Assembly (NCBI GenBank): GCA_019314375.1
Contig: JAFCZJ010000018.1
Coordinates: forward strand, 1-47,501
Length of the DNA stretch: 47,501 nt
DNA from: Deltaproteobacteria bacterium
Lineage (GTDB): Bacteria; Myxococcota; B64-G9
Reading direction: 5' to 3'
The position numbers and the translations under genes were made by a program. A model generated the notes under the pieces. The model did no database searches. It worked only from the letters and a program-made list of their open reading frames with translations, and was not told where the DNA came from. This document shows positions 1-6,925 of the stretch, one piece after another. The stretch's first letter is position 1. Every line of letters starts with the position of its first letter.

Positions 1-297
1 AAAAAGAGTAAAAAGAGTAAAAGCAGGCAACTGGACGCTCAAGTTGTACGCATTCGGGTGGTGGCCAATGATCACGAGACGGCCCGCATGCGCTGTGAGA
101 TGGCCCGGCTGCTACTCGCCGATGACCCATCGGATGACGGATTGCGACGCGAGCGAAAAGAGCGTCTGCTGGAGTTGATGCGCCATACCGAGTTGCTATC
201 CGACCGTCGCCGGGCCGCGGGCGCCATCCTGGACGTGGACCTCTGTCGCGAAGTCCGCAAGCCGCCTTGCTCCTTGAAGCCAATTGATGCTAGATAA
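1..297 (+). CDS. C-terminal part of an unrecognised protein, cut by the window edge
   Basis: This frame is open from the left edge and ends at TAA 295-297, giving 98 visible residues. The first codons are Lys/Ser-rich (AAA, AAG, AGT runs). The rest is rich in Arg, Leu and Glu and reads as amphipathic helices (for example MRCEMARLLLADDPSDDG). I recognise no domain and no motif. A GTG at 58 could start a 79-residue protein instead, but no clear ribosome binding site precedes it, so a truncated longer gene is as likely. The next gene on this strand, hisS, lies 235 bases on, beyond a REP-like repeat, so the two are probably not one transcription unit. Only the open frame supports this entry. Confidence 0.35.
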   Translation, partial: KKSKKSKSRQLDAQVVRIRVVANDHETARMRCEMARLLLADDPSDDGLRRERKERLLELMRHTELLSDRRRAAGAILDVDLCREVRKPPCSLKPIDAR

Positions 298-338
298 TAC
301 CCGTGTGTAATCTGTGCGGTTTGCGGGTTTGTTGTTTT

Positions 339-410
339 GTAGGGGCGGGGTTTATCCCCGCCCGCGTGTGTATCGTGCGACTTCCGGGCGGGCATAAAGC
401 CCGCCCCTAC
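339..410. repeat. REP-like imperfect inverted repeat
   Basis: Two 26-base arms, 339-364 and 385-410, are near-perfect reverse complements (GTAGGGGCGGG... and ...CCCGCCCCTAC). Each arm is itself partly palindromic around a short A/T centre (GTTTAT, ATAAAG), and a 20-base spacer separates them. Translating across it gives GAGF(M/I)PAR and KPRPY-like strings, a nonsense peptide I know from many bacterial genomes carrying this class of dispersed palindrome. It sits in the gap before hisS. It could form a cruciform or an RNA hairpin. No transposase is next to it. Only one copy is in this window, so dispersal is inferred from knowledge of the motif, not seen here. Confidence 0.75.
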
Positions 411-448
411 GTGAATGGATTGGCCCCGGCGCCGGTCCAAAGCTGGCA

Positions 449-517
449 CAGCATTCCTTTGGAATGCTGCACAAGACAGTCTACTGGTGTGAAGATTTTG
501 TCATAGTAAGACTGTCT
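449..517 (+). promoter_or_regulatory. Two stem-loops in the hisS leader region
   Basis: A perfect 9-bp hairpin with a 3-base loop lies at 449-469 (CAGCATTCC / GGAATGCTG). A second inverted repeat pairs 474-482 (AGACAGTCT) with 509-517 (AGACTGTCT) across a 26-base loop. It ends 15 bases before the proposed hisS start and just before its ribosome binding site. No T-run follows either hairpin, so neither is an ordinary terminator. A role in hisS control, or as an operator, is inference. No T-box-like or His-leader peptide was recognised. Confidence 0.35.
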
Positions 518-532
518 AGCAAGAGGTGTGTT

Positions 533-1819
533 TTGGAAGGCATTCGGGTCATCCGCGGTATGCGCGACATTCTGCCGGCGCAAAGCATCTGGTGGCGTTG
601 GATGGAGGGTCGGCTGGCCGAGGTCTGCGAGCGTTTTGGTTATGGGGAGCTGCGCACGCCTTTGCTGGAGCAAACCGCTCTGTTTTCCCGCTCCATCGGG
701 GAGCAAACGGACATCGTGGAAAAAGAGATGTACACCTTCGAGGACAGGGACGGCAGCATGTTGACCCTGAGACCCGAGGGCACGGCCTCGGCGGTTCGGG
801 CCTATATTGAGCACAACATGGCTCGGGCCGAGCCGGTCAGTCGTTGGTACTATATGGGCCCCATGTTTCGTCATGAGCGTCCACAGAAAGGACGCTATCG
901 TCAATTTTCCCAGATGGGGGCCGAACTGCTTGGGGTGGCGGGACCCGCGGCCGACGTGGAACTCATTGAGTTGATGGTGGAATCCGTGGCCGCTTTGGGT
1001 CTGACCCAAACCACCCTGGAACTCAATTCCCTGGGCTGCACCGCTTGTCGGCCTGCCTACCGGGATGGTCTGGTCACCTACTTGAAGCAGCATGATGAGC
1101 GCCTTTGTGAGGACTGCAAGCGACGAATGCAACAGAATCCGCTCAGGGTTTTGGACTGCAAACAGGAAGCCTGCAACAAGGTGGCCGAGGGCGCGCCGCG
1201 GATGATCGATGCCCTGTGCGACGATTGTGCTCAGCATTTTTTTGCCGTGCGCGGGGGCTTAGACGGCTTGAAGATCCCTTACCACATCAACCATCGAATG
1301 GTGCGCGGCTTGGACTATTACGGCCGGACCACCTTCGAGCTTTTGGCGGAAGGTCTGGGCTCTCAGAATGCAGTGGCCGCCGGGGGTCGTTACGACGGCC
1401 TGGTTGAGACCCTGGGTGGACCCAAGGTGCCGGCGGTGGGATTTGCCGCGGGTTTGGATCGCATCCTGCTCAAATTGACGGAGAGCGCCGAAGCGCCTTC
1501 GCAGGCCCCTTTGATCTTCATTGTGAGTCGTGGAGAGGCAGCCTGGACCAAGGCTCTTCAGCTCATGCAGGGCATGCGTCGGGCAGGCCTTCGGGTGATG
1601 AGCGACGTGCGCCAGGGCAGTTTCAAGGCGCAGATGAAGCGGGCGGACAAGGATGGGGCTCGCTGGGTCTTGTTGCTGGCCGAAGATGAGTTGAAGCAGG
1701 GGGTGGTGACGGTCAAGGACATGCAGGCCGGAGCCGACAGTCAGGACAAGCAGCAGCAGATTGCCGAGGACCAGCTTGTGGACTGGCTTAAGAAGAAAAC
1801 AGAAGAGGTGGAAAAATGA
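533..1819 (+). CDS. hisS: Histidyl-tRNA synthetase
   Basis: Class II aminoacyl-tRNA synthetase that charges tRNA-His in the cytoplasm. The N-terminus IRVIRGMRDILP is typical. Motif 2 is FRHERPQKGRYRQF. The histidine-specific motifs are GLDYYGRTTFEL and AAGGRYDGLVETLGG, and motif 3 lies in VGFAAGLDRILL. The C-terminal anticodon-binding domain follows, ending in a Lys/Glu-rich tail. I chose TTG at 533 because AGAGGT lies 5 bases upstream and the family normally starts a few residues before the IRGMRD motif. This gives 428 aa, close to the usual length. An in-frame ATG at 464 would add 23 unlikely residues and would lie inside the leader hairpins. The stop overlaps the next start by 4 bases (ATGA), so the following gene is translationally coupled. 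Confidence 0.96.
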   Translation: MEGIRVIRGMRDILPAQSIWWRWMEGRLAEVCERFGYGELRTPLLEQTALFSRSIGEQTDIVEKEMYTFEDRDGSMLTLRPEGTASAVRAYIEHNMARAEPVSRWYYMGPMFRHERPQKGRYRQFSQMGAELLGVAGPAADVELIELMVESVAALGLTQTTLELNSLGCTACRPAYRDGLVTYLKQHDERLCEDCKRRMQQNPLRVLDCKQEACNKVAEGAPRMIDALCDDCAQHFFAVRGGLDGLKIPYHINHRMVRGLDYYGRTTFELLAEGLGSQNAVAAGGRYDGLVETLGGPKVPAVGFAAGLDRILLKLTESAEAPSQAPLIFIVSRGEAAWTKALQLMQGMRRAGLRVMSDVRQGSFKAQMKRADKDGARWVLLLAEDELKQGVVTVKDMQAGADSQDKQQQIAEDQLVDWLKKKTEEVEK

Positions 1820-2397
1820 CCCTACGCACGATGGCCTTGTTCGGTTCCATCCTGATTTTTTCCGGTGCCGCTCTTGCCGGCGAGGGCAACAAGAAGGGCG
1901 ATCGTGCGCTCAATTTTTTCTTGAAGACATACAACCCGGTGAAGTCGGGCCACAAGCGTGTGTTTTTGGATAAACTTGTGGGCAAGAAGGTCAAGGAACC
2001 GAAGAAGCTCTTGCTCTTGTCTTTCTTTAACATCGACTGCAAACCCTGTCGAAAAGAGCTGCCTTTTTTGGAAAAGCTGCACAAGCGCTACAAAGACGCC
2101 GGTCTGCAGGTTTTGGTGATCAACTGCGACTCGAAAAAAGACAAAATAGATCAAGTGATTGAATATGTAGTTGATGAACAAGGCTTTAGCTTCCCGGTAT
2201 TAAAGGATCGCTTTCAGGCTCTGCAGCGCCGCTACGGCGTTGGATCCTTTCCGACGATGTACATTATCGACAGCCAGGGGCTTATCGTCGATGTCCGGGT
2301 GGGCTACAATGAGGAAACCAAACCCTTCCCCTTGGCGGATTTGCAAAAGCGTCTCGGCGTCAAACAAGAGCCGCTGACGGCTAAGGGTGAGACTTGA
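1816..2397 (+). CDS. TlpA/ResA-like exported thioredoxin-fold protein
   Basis: Probable envelope thiol-disulfide oxidoreductase of 193 aa. An N-terminal signal peptide (residues 1-21, ending GAALA) is followed by a thioredoxin fold. The redox motif is C75-K-P-C78 (in NIDCKPCRKELPFL) and the cis-proline loop is SFPTMYII. The pattern matches TlpA/ResA reductases, which reduce cytochrome c apoproteins or other periplasmic thiols, but the partner here is unknown. The start codon overlaps the hisS stop, with AGAGGTGG just upstream, so it is co-translated with hisS. A lipoprotein and a second thioredoxin-fold protein follow on the same strand. The C-terminal 20 residues are a short polar extension. 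Confidence 0.85.
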   Translation: MTLRTMALFGSILIFSGAALAGEGNKKGDRALNFFLKTYNPVKSGHKRVFLDKLVGKKVKEPKKLLLLSFFNIDCKPCRKELPFLEKLHKRYKDAGLQVLVINCDSKKDKIDQVIEYVVDEQGFSFPVLKDRFQALQRRYGVGSFPTMYIIDSQGLIVDVRVGYNEETKPFPLADLQKRLGVKQEPLTAKGET

Positions 2398-2422
2398 TTT
2401 CAATCGACCGAGGAGGAACGAA

Positions 2423-2956
2423 ATGAAGGCATTTGGCAAAATTGGGGTTCTTTTGGTGCTCGCAAGTTTTACGATTTTGGCCTGCGAAGGACATCACGCA
2501 TCGGGTGACAAGACCACCGTGAGCAAGATGGAAAAGCAGGACAGCAAGTTGCCCAACGTGGTGGTGAAGCCATTCTCAGCCAAAGGCATCACCGACGACC
2601 AGGCTTCGGGCTTGGCCAGCAAATTCTGTGTCGAGCTCTCCAAGCAAAAGGGTTTTAATCTGCTCTGCGCCGAGGATCTCCGAGCCCTGTATTCACATAC
2701 GGGCGACCAGGTCATGTTGGGCCAATGTGAGAGCTCGGATTGCCTGGCCAGACTGGCGGAGAAGACCAAGGCCGACACCATTCTGCAAATCATCATCAGC
2801 AAACTGGGCGAGAAGTTCGTTGTTACGGTCAGTGTGGTGGAAGGTCCCACGGGGACCATCAAGAGTCGCCTGGCCCACGAACTGGATTCGGACGCCATCG
2901 AAGAGCTCTTAGACGCCATGACCTCCCTGGCCACCAAGGTGGGCGAGCTGCTCTAA
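2423..2956 (+). CDS. Putative lipoprotein, delta-type secretion/regulatory family
   Basis: The signal peptide ends in a lipobox, LASFTILAC, with lipidated Cys at residue 21. The mature part has an alpha/beta pattern like the N-terminal domain of TolB or CsgG: VVVKPFSAKGITDDQA, then a Cys pair in GQCESSDCLARLAEKT, then ADTILQIIISKLGEKF and VTVSVVEGPTG. I associate this 'Cys-few-Cys-Leu, aDxil-G-vsklG, y-vtl-l-d' layout with lipoproteins of Myxococcota, but cannot assign a function. Start ATG 2423 is favoured by AGGAGG at 2411-2416, 6 bases upstream. A longer frame from 2387 would lose the lipobox position. It lies 25 bases after the TlpA-like gene and probably shares its transcript. Confidence 0.75.
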   Translation: MKAFGKIGVLLVLASFTILACEGHHASGDKTTVSKMEKQDSKLPNVVVKPFSAKGITDDQASGLASKFCVELSKQKGFNLLCAEDLRALYSHTGDQVMLGQCESSDCLARLAEKTKADTILQIIISKLGEKFVVTVSVVEGPTGTIKSRLAHELDSDAIEELLDAMTSLATKVGELL

Positions 2957-3006
2957 TTTCCAGGAGCTGGCGACGATAGACGGCGCGAAGACGGAGGTGG
3001 GATTTC

Positions 3007-3522
3007 ATGAAGGCAATATTAATTGGACTGGTGGTGGTCGCGCTCGCGGGAGCAGCTTATGTGTATCAAACTCGACCTCAACCGCTGCCCCAAATTCAAT
3101 TCCCTGTCGGAGACGGAGAAACCATCAGCTTGGATGATGTACGAGGGGAAAGCCAGTACCTGGTGCTTATCTTGGTCCTGCATGGTTGTCCGCTAAGCAA
3201 AGCTTCTTTGGATATGGCCACGGATCTGGCCGAAGAGTACAAAGGCCTGGTGACATTTGCCGGTCTGCTCATGCGAGGAGGGCAGGCAAGGGCCGATAAA
3301 ATACAGGAAGAAGAGCAATTGCCTTTTGATCTCTATTCATACAGTGACATGATGGCTGCGGATCTGTTCACAACGCGGGATTTCCGTGAGACGATCGCGG
3401 GCAATACCATATATGGTGGTTCAGTCATAATCATCGATGACGAAAACAACTTTTTGGAGATGCTGGAAAGGGAGGATGTCAGGGGTTTTCCCGAGAAGGT
3501 CGCGGGACTATTGGGGAAGTAG
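3007..3522 (+). CDS. Membrane-anchored thioredoxin-fold (AhpC/TSA-like) protein without CxxC
   Basis: 171 aa. Residues 4-21 form an uncleaved or weakly cleaved hydrophobic segment (ILIGLVVVALAGAAYVYQ). The rest resembles an AhpC/TSA or SCO-like thioredoxin fold: 'FPVGDGETISLDDVRGESQYLVLILVLHGCPLSK' and 'TIYGGSVIIIDDENN'. Only one cysteine is visible, in HGCPLSK, so a dithiol oxidoreductase role is unlikely; a peroxiredoxin-like or redox-inactive role fits better. GGAGGTGG at 2993-3000 sits 6 bases before ATG 3007. It is the last gene of the hisS-led run. Its last 44 bases overlap, on the opposite strand, the end of the MopE-like gene. The family level is confident; the function is not. Confidence 0.75.
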   Translation: MKAILIGLVVVALAGAAYVYQTRPQPLPQIQFPVGDGETISLDDVRGESQYLVLILVLHGCPLSKASLDMATDLAEEYKGLVTFAGLLMRGGQARADKIQEEEQLPFDLYSYSDMMAADLFTTRDFRETIAGNTIYGGSVIIIDDENNFLEMLEREDVRGFPEKVAGLLGK

Positions 3523-5113
3523 GCTCGGCCAGCCTATGCCCTTTGCTGGCCGCACGGCGAATCCAAAGCCCCAAGAACAACAAGAGAAAGAACAGTGCGC
3601 TGCCTTTGGAGGTTGCTTCACAAGAACAACCGCCTTGGGCCAGGGGTAGCGTATCGCTGTCGGTCCGGGCGTCCTGGTCTGCACCGGCGTCTTGTTCTGC
3701 ACCGGCGTCTTGTTCTGCACCGGCGTCTTGTTCTGCACCGGCGTCTTGTTCTGCTCCTGCGTCTTGTTCCGTGCCGGCGTCATCTTCCGTGCCGGCGTCG
3801 TTCACCCCGGCATCTTCAGCGCAGCCTTCGTCCGTGACGCCGTCGCAGTTGTCGTCGATGCCGTTGCAGAGCTCTTCGGCGCCTGGATGCACGTTTTCGT
3901 TGTCGTCGTCGCAGTCGGTTTCGGCTGGATGTCCGTCGCCGTCGTTGTCTACGGTGATTTCCATGGTGGCCAGGCTGATCCCGGAGTTCGCGTTGTCTTT
4001 GTAGAGCAGGAAGAACTTGTTGCCGATGGCCAGCAGTCTCGGCCTGCGACGTCCCTCTCCGCCGTCGGTCTGGCGGTCGGTGTCTGCTTGCGCGCCCCAG
4101 GTCGACCCGCCGTCGCGTGAGATGGCCCATAGCAAATCGCTGTTGCCGGCTTGCTGGCTGCCGTCACTGCGCAGGGCCACCGCCACCACCGTGTTGCCGT
4201 CATCCGATGCGGCGACGGCCGACAAGCCTGATTCCAAATGCCAAACCCCCAGGCCGGAAAAGATTTCCTGATCGCTGCCAAAGACCTTTTCTCCCGCAGT
4301 CGTGTACTTGTTGTAATACACGGTCTGCTGCGCGCCGTAGGAAAAGTGGACTGTGTTGCTTCCGTCCACGTAGAGATCGGCAAATCCGTTGCGATAGCTC
4401 AGGGCGGTATGGGTTTGGACGTTCGCGCTCAATTCGGAGGCCAGATTCGCCCCAGGGTTGCCGTAGAGAAAATACGCCGCTTGTCCACCCCCATCGGGCT
4501 TGCCGGAGACCATGAATACCCGCCCGGGAATCCCTCTCATCCGGCCATCGCAGTCGGCTCGCCAGATGCCGCCGACCTGTCCAAGCAAAGTGGCCGATCC
4601 GGTGTTCGCCTGCCAGATGTGATGGTCCCCCCAGACGTTGTCACCAGCCTGCGAAGAGCTCATATAGACCTGGTCCGCCCCCGCCCAGGCGATACCCACG
4701 ACATAGTTGCGCGCCACCCGTGAACCGAAGATGTAGTCTCGATCCCAGTCGCCGTTCGCGTTTCGTCGCCGATAACGAATGTCGTAGCCGGTGCTCATGC
4801 CCCCGTCGTGGCGGGTCACGATATGGACCGTGCCGTCGTCGCCGGCGGCGATGGCCGGGGGAAAGGTCATTGAAGATTGCTGACCATCGCCCACGTCCTC
4901 GTCAATCACCACGGAGCCGTCCCCGTCAAGTTGGTAATAGCGACTCGACACGACATGAATGATGTCGTTCGGCCCTCGATGCGCATCGATCTGTTCCCCC
5001 GCAATCACCGTCCCATGAAAGGTCCAGCTCTGGGCCTGAAGGGGGGCGGAACTGGAGAGGACCCAAAGAAAAACCATCAATGTCGCAGGATAGAGTGAAG
5101 CGAGCATGATCAT
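3479..5113 (-). CDS. MopE-type secreted Ca-binding protein with MYXO-CTERM-like tail
   Basis: About 544 aa. Signal peptide (LMVFLWVLSSSAPLQAQS), then about 350 residues of probable beta-propeller (repeats with SxDGGxTW and DGxxH, as in BNR/sialidase-like folds). Next comes a MopE/thrombospondin-3-like metal-binding motif, DNDGDGHPAETDCDDDNENV followed by CNGIDDNCDGVTDEGC. A DAGAEQ hexapeptide array follows. The C-terminus has GGCSC, one membrane helix and RR, the MYXO-CTERM layout that in Myxococcota anchors surface proteins and is processed by a rhomboid-like sortase. Start choice is uncertain: ATG 5113 with AGTAGGG upstream is preferred, TTG 5128 and ATG 5107 are alternatives. The gene end overlaps the oppositely oriented 3007-3522 gene by 44 bases. 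Confidence 0.85.
   Translation of the reverse strand: MIMLASLYPATLMVFLWVLSSSAPLQAQSWTFHGTVIAGEQIDAHRGPNDIIHVVSSRYYQLDGDGSVVIDEDVGDGQQSSMTFPPAIAAGDDGTVHIVTRHDGGMSTGYDIRYRRRNANGDWDRDYIFGSRVARNYVVGIAWAGADQVYMSSSQAGDNVWGDHHIWQANTGSATLLGQVGGIWRADCDGRMRGIPGRVFMVSGKPDGGGQAAYFLYGNPGANLASELSANVQTHTALSYRNGFADLYVDGSNTVHFSYGAQQTVYYNKYTTAGEKVFGSDQEIFSGLGVWHLESGLSAVAASDDGNTVVAVALRSDGSQQAGNSDLLWAISRDGGSTWGAQADTDRQTDGGEGRRRPRLLAIGNKFFLLYKDNANSGISLATMEITVDNDGDGHPAETDCDDDNENVHPGAEELCNGIDDNCDGVTDEGCAEDAGVNDAGTEDDAGTEQDAGAEQDAGAEQDAGAEQDAGAEQDAGADQDARTDSDTLPLAQGGCSCEATSKGSALFFLLLFLGLWIRRAASKGHRLAEPTSPIVPRPSRENP
3661..3804 (-). repeat. 18-bp tandem repeats encoding DAGAEQ hexapeptides
   Basis: Eight 18-base units run from 3661 to 3804. 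Units 3679-3750 are four identical copies (CTGCACCGGCGTCTTGTT on the plus strand); the units on either side have drifted. Read on the minus strand each encodes Asp-Ala-Gly-(Ala/Thr/Val)-(Glu/Asp)-(Gln/Asp), forming an acidic linker between the MopE motif and the MYXO-CTERM-like tail. Identical copies next to diverged ones suggest recent slippage. Confidence 0.95.
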
Positions 5114-5475
5114 ATGAGCCCTACTCAATTCGATAACCCGACGAGTCCCCAGTCATGTTGCAGTTGGAAGACGAATCGGCGGAATTGATTATGAAGTAAC
5201 TGATGCTGGCGGCCATCCTGGCAACCCGCAATCTTTCTCTTCATCATTTTAGTCTCCCTGGCTTCAATGTGCTTAGAATCGCCCGAGCAAGAATGACATC
5301 GGTCACGGCAGTGTATCACGCTTTGATTCGACAACAAGCACATGAGCCTGTCCGACAAACCCTATTGGACATTGATCTCCGCGACAGGCGCAGAATTCAC
5401 CGCGGCCCAGATTTTGGCCACAACGGCTTGCCCAGGCGTGCTCCCTTCGACTGTTGCGACCGGGATGCGGCTATC
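5114..5475. other. Intergenic gap; no gene seen
   Basis: 362 bases lie between the start of the MopE-like gene and the stop of the DUF1330-like lipoprotein gene, both on the minus strand. Short open frames here have no domain and no convincing ribosome binding site. The promoter of the MopE-like gene should lie here, but I found no clear -35/-10 pair and no sigma-54 motif. Confidence 0.5.
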
Positions 5476-6735
5476 TCAATCGCAAGTGCAGGACGCCGGC
5501 ACCGCCAGGAGTTGCTCGATCCGGTCACCGGGGAAGCAGGCGGATCCCGTAAATGGCAAGAATGCTGCGATCGCCTCGTTGCACTGGCGACAGCACAGGT
5601 AAGGCGCCTCGCAATCGCCGGCCTCGCAACCCTGCCGCGAACAGAATCCGGTGTCGCCTTCGGGCTTTATGCAGGTCTCCACGCCGTTTCCGGGACAGTC
5701 GTCGTCCGCCTGGCAAAGAGTGCCCGTACCGTCGTCGGTGACAGGCGGCGGCTCGCCTCCACCGCCCGGCGCGCCGGGTATGGCCAACAGTTGCGGGTAG
5801 GTCACCAGCGAGTAGGCATCTTCGAGCGCGGCTTCGCGATGATACTGGACGTTCAGCCGCGTCGGGTCTGCCTCCAGGGAGTCGAAACCAGCCCGGCTGG
5901 GCATGTGATTGAACCACAACTCATCCCAGGGCCGCCCGTCCCCGATGAACACTCCCTGGACCTTAAACCGGGCCGTCGGGTACACCCCGACCCGCGCCGC
6001 CGCCTCCTGCGCTCCCGAGGTATAGAGATCCATCGCCTCACGACCAGTGCGAGTTGGCTCGCCGGCCCCTGGCTCGTACTGGGCCTGTTCGTGATAGCGC
6101 AGCACGTGAATCATCTCGAACGCGGGGTCCTCGGCCGTCGCCGGGTAGGGACTCTGGGGCGGCTCGAAATCCTCGGGCAGTGCCGACGGAATAAGCTCGG
6201 TCACCATCACGATGGTCTCCTCCACGCCAGCCTCCTTGTGGATCGCACGCGCCTGAAAATCCGGGTGGGCGGCCATGGCAAAGAAGGCAAGCGGGCAGGG
6301 ATACTCCACGATAGCCACCTGCTCCCAACCACCCTCTTCGCCGATGAGTATGTCGCCCACGTCCCCCACAAACACAACCCGCGCACCGATGGCACTTAGG
6401 AAATCTATGGGTGCATACAAAGCATCGGCTTCCCGGCCAGTCAGATCGGTCTCTCGTCCGTCCGGATAGACCGCCAACTCCCGATAACGAATCAGGTTCA
6501 CCATATAGAAGGGTCCCTCTGTCGGGGCAGCCGCCATCCGCCGAACCTGCTCCTCCTGAATCTCCCCGTAGCCTGGCTGGCCGGAAGGCGTCATGGACTC
6601 CTCCAGGCGCTCCATGATCGCAGGATCCAGACACAGATCCATGGTGAGCGTCACCACATCGCTGTGCTTGTCGTCCGCACAACCCACCAGGCCCGCTCCC
6701 ACGAGTAGCGCCAAGAGCAATTTCATATGTCTCAT
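5476..6735 (-). CDS. Lipoprotein with two DUF1330-like domains and a Cys-rich tail
   Basis: 419 aa. The N-terminus MRHMKLLLALLVGAGLVGC is a lipoprotein signal with lipobox LVGC. Two copies of a dimeric alpha/beta-barrel (DUF1330-like) unit follow: one around FYMVNLIRYRELAVYPDGRE... with ARVVFVGDVG and FAMAAHPDFQARAIHK, and a second, more diverged, around FEMIHVLRYHEQAQYEPGAG... with ARFKVQGVFIGDG. The last ~90 residues carry a Dickkopf-like Cys pattern (CQADDDCPGNG...CIKPEGDTGFC, then CLCC-like CCRQC). DUF1330 proteins are normally small, cytoplasmic and single-domain, so an exported tandem version with a Cys-rich tail is unusual. GGGAG lies 8 bases before the chosen ATG 6735. Function unknown. 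Confidence 0.75.
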   Translation of the reverse strand: MRHMKLLLALLVGAGLVGCADDKHSDVVTLTMDLCLDPAIMERLEESMTPSGQPGYGEIQEEQVRRMAAAPTEGPFYMVNLIRYRELAVYPDGRETDLTGREADALYAPIDFLSAIGARVVFVGDVGDILIGEEGGWEQVAIVEYPCPLAFFAMAAHPDFQARAIHKEAGVEETIVMVTELIPSALPEDFEPPQSPYPATAEDPAFEMIHVLRYHEQAQYEPGAGEPTRTGREAMDLYTSGAQEAAARVGVYPTARFKVQGVFIGDGRPWDELWFNHMPSRAGFDSLEADPTRLNVQYHREAALEDAYSLVTYPQLLAIPGAPGGGGEPPPVTDDGTGTLCQADDDCPGNGVETCIKPEGDTGFCSRQGCEAGDCEAPYLCCRQCNEAIAAFLPFTGSACFPGDRIEQLLAVPASCTCD

Positions 6736-6925
6736 CCAGTCATCTCCCTGATAGGTGCCTAATAGGTGCCATGCTCAGCCGGCTCTAGTCAATCGTCAAT
6801 TATCGGTATCTATCAATCTTCTCATTCGAATGCCAAGCTTATCATCGAGGCCAAGTAAAAGTAGTCTGGTGGCATATTCGTGTGGAAAATTGACAAAAAT
6901 GGCAAATTATCGTACGTAAAAGTGT

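Noticed and set aside
72..506. Open frames on both strands across the REP-like repeat (72-449 minus, 303-506 plus)
   Set aside because: Their peptides are the known nonsense translation of the palindrome; no ribosome binding site and no domain.
3661..3804. 18-base repeats considered as an iteron or CRISPR element
   Set aside because: They lie inside the MopE-like coding frame and encode a hexapeptide linker.
5203..6399. 398-codon plus-strand frame opposite the DUF1330-like lipoprotein gene
   Set aside because: Arg/His-rich shadow of a G+C-rich gene. The minus strand has signal peptide, lipobox and recognisable domains.
6756..6771. Sigma-54-like TGGCAC-CTATT-AGGCA on the minus strand before the DUF1330-like gene
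   Set aside because: The -12 box lacks TT, and the start would fall inside the ribosome binding site. It is better explained by a short TAGGTGCC direct repeat.
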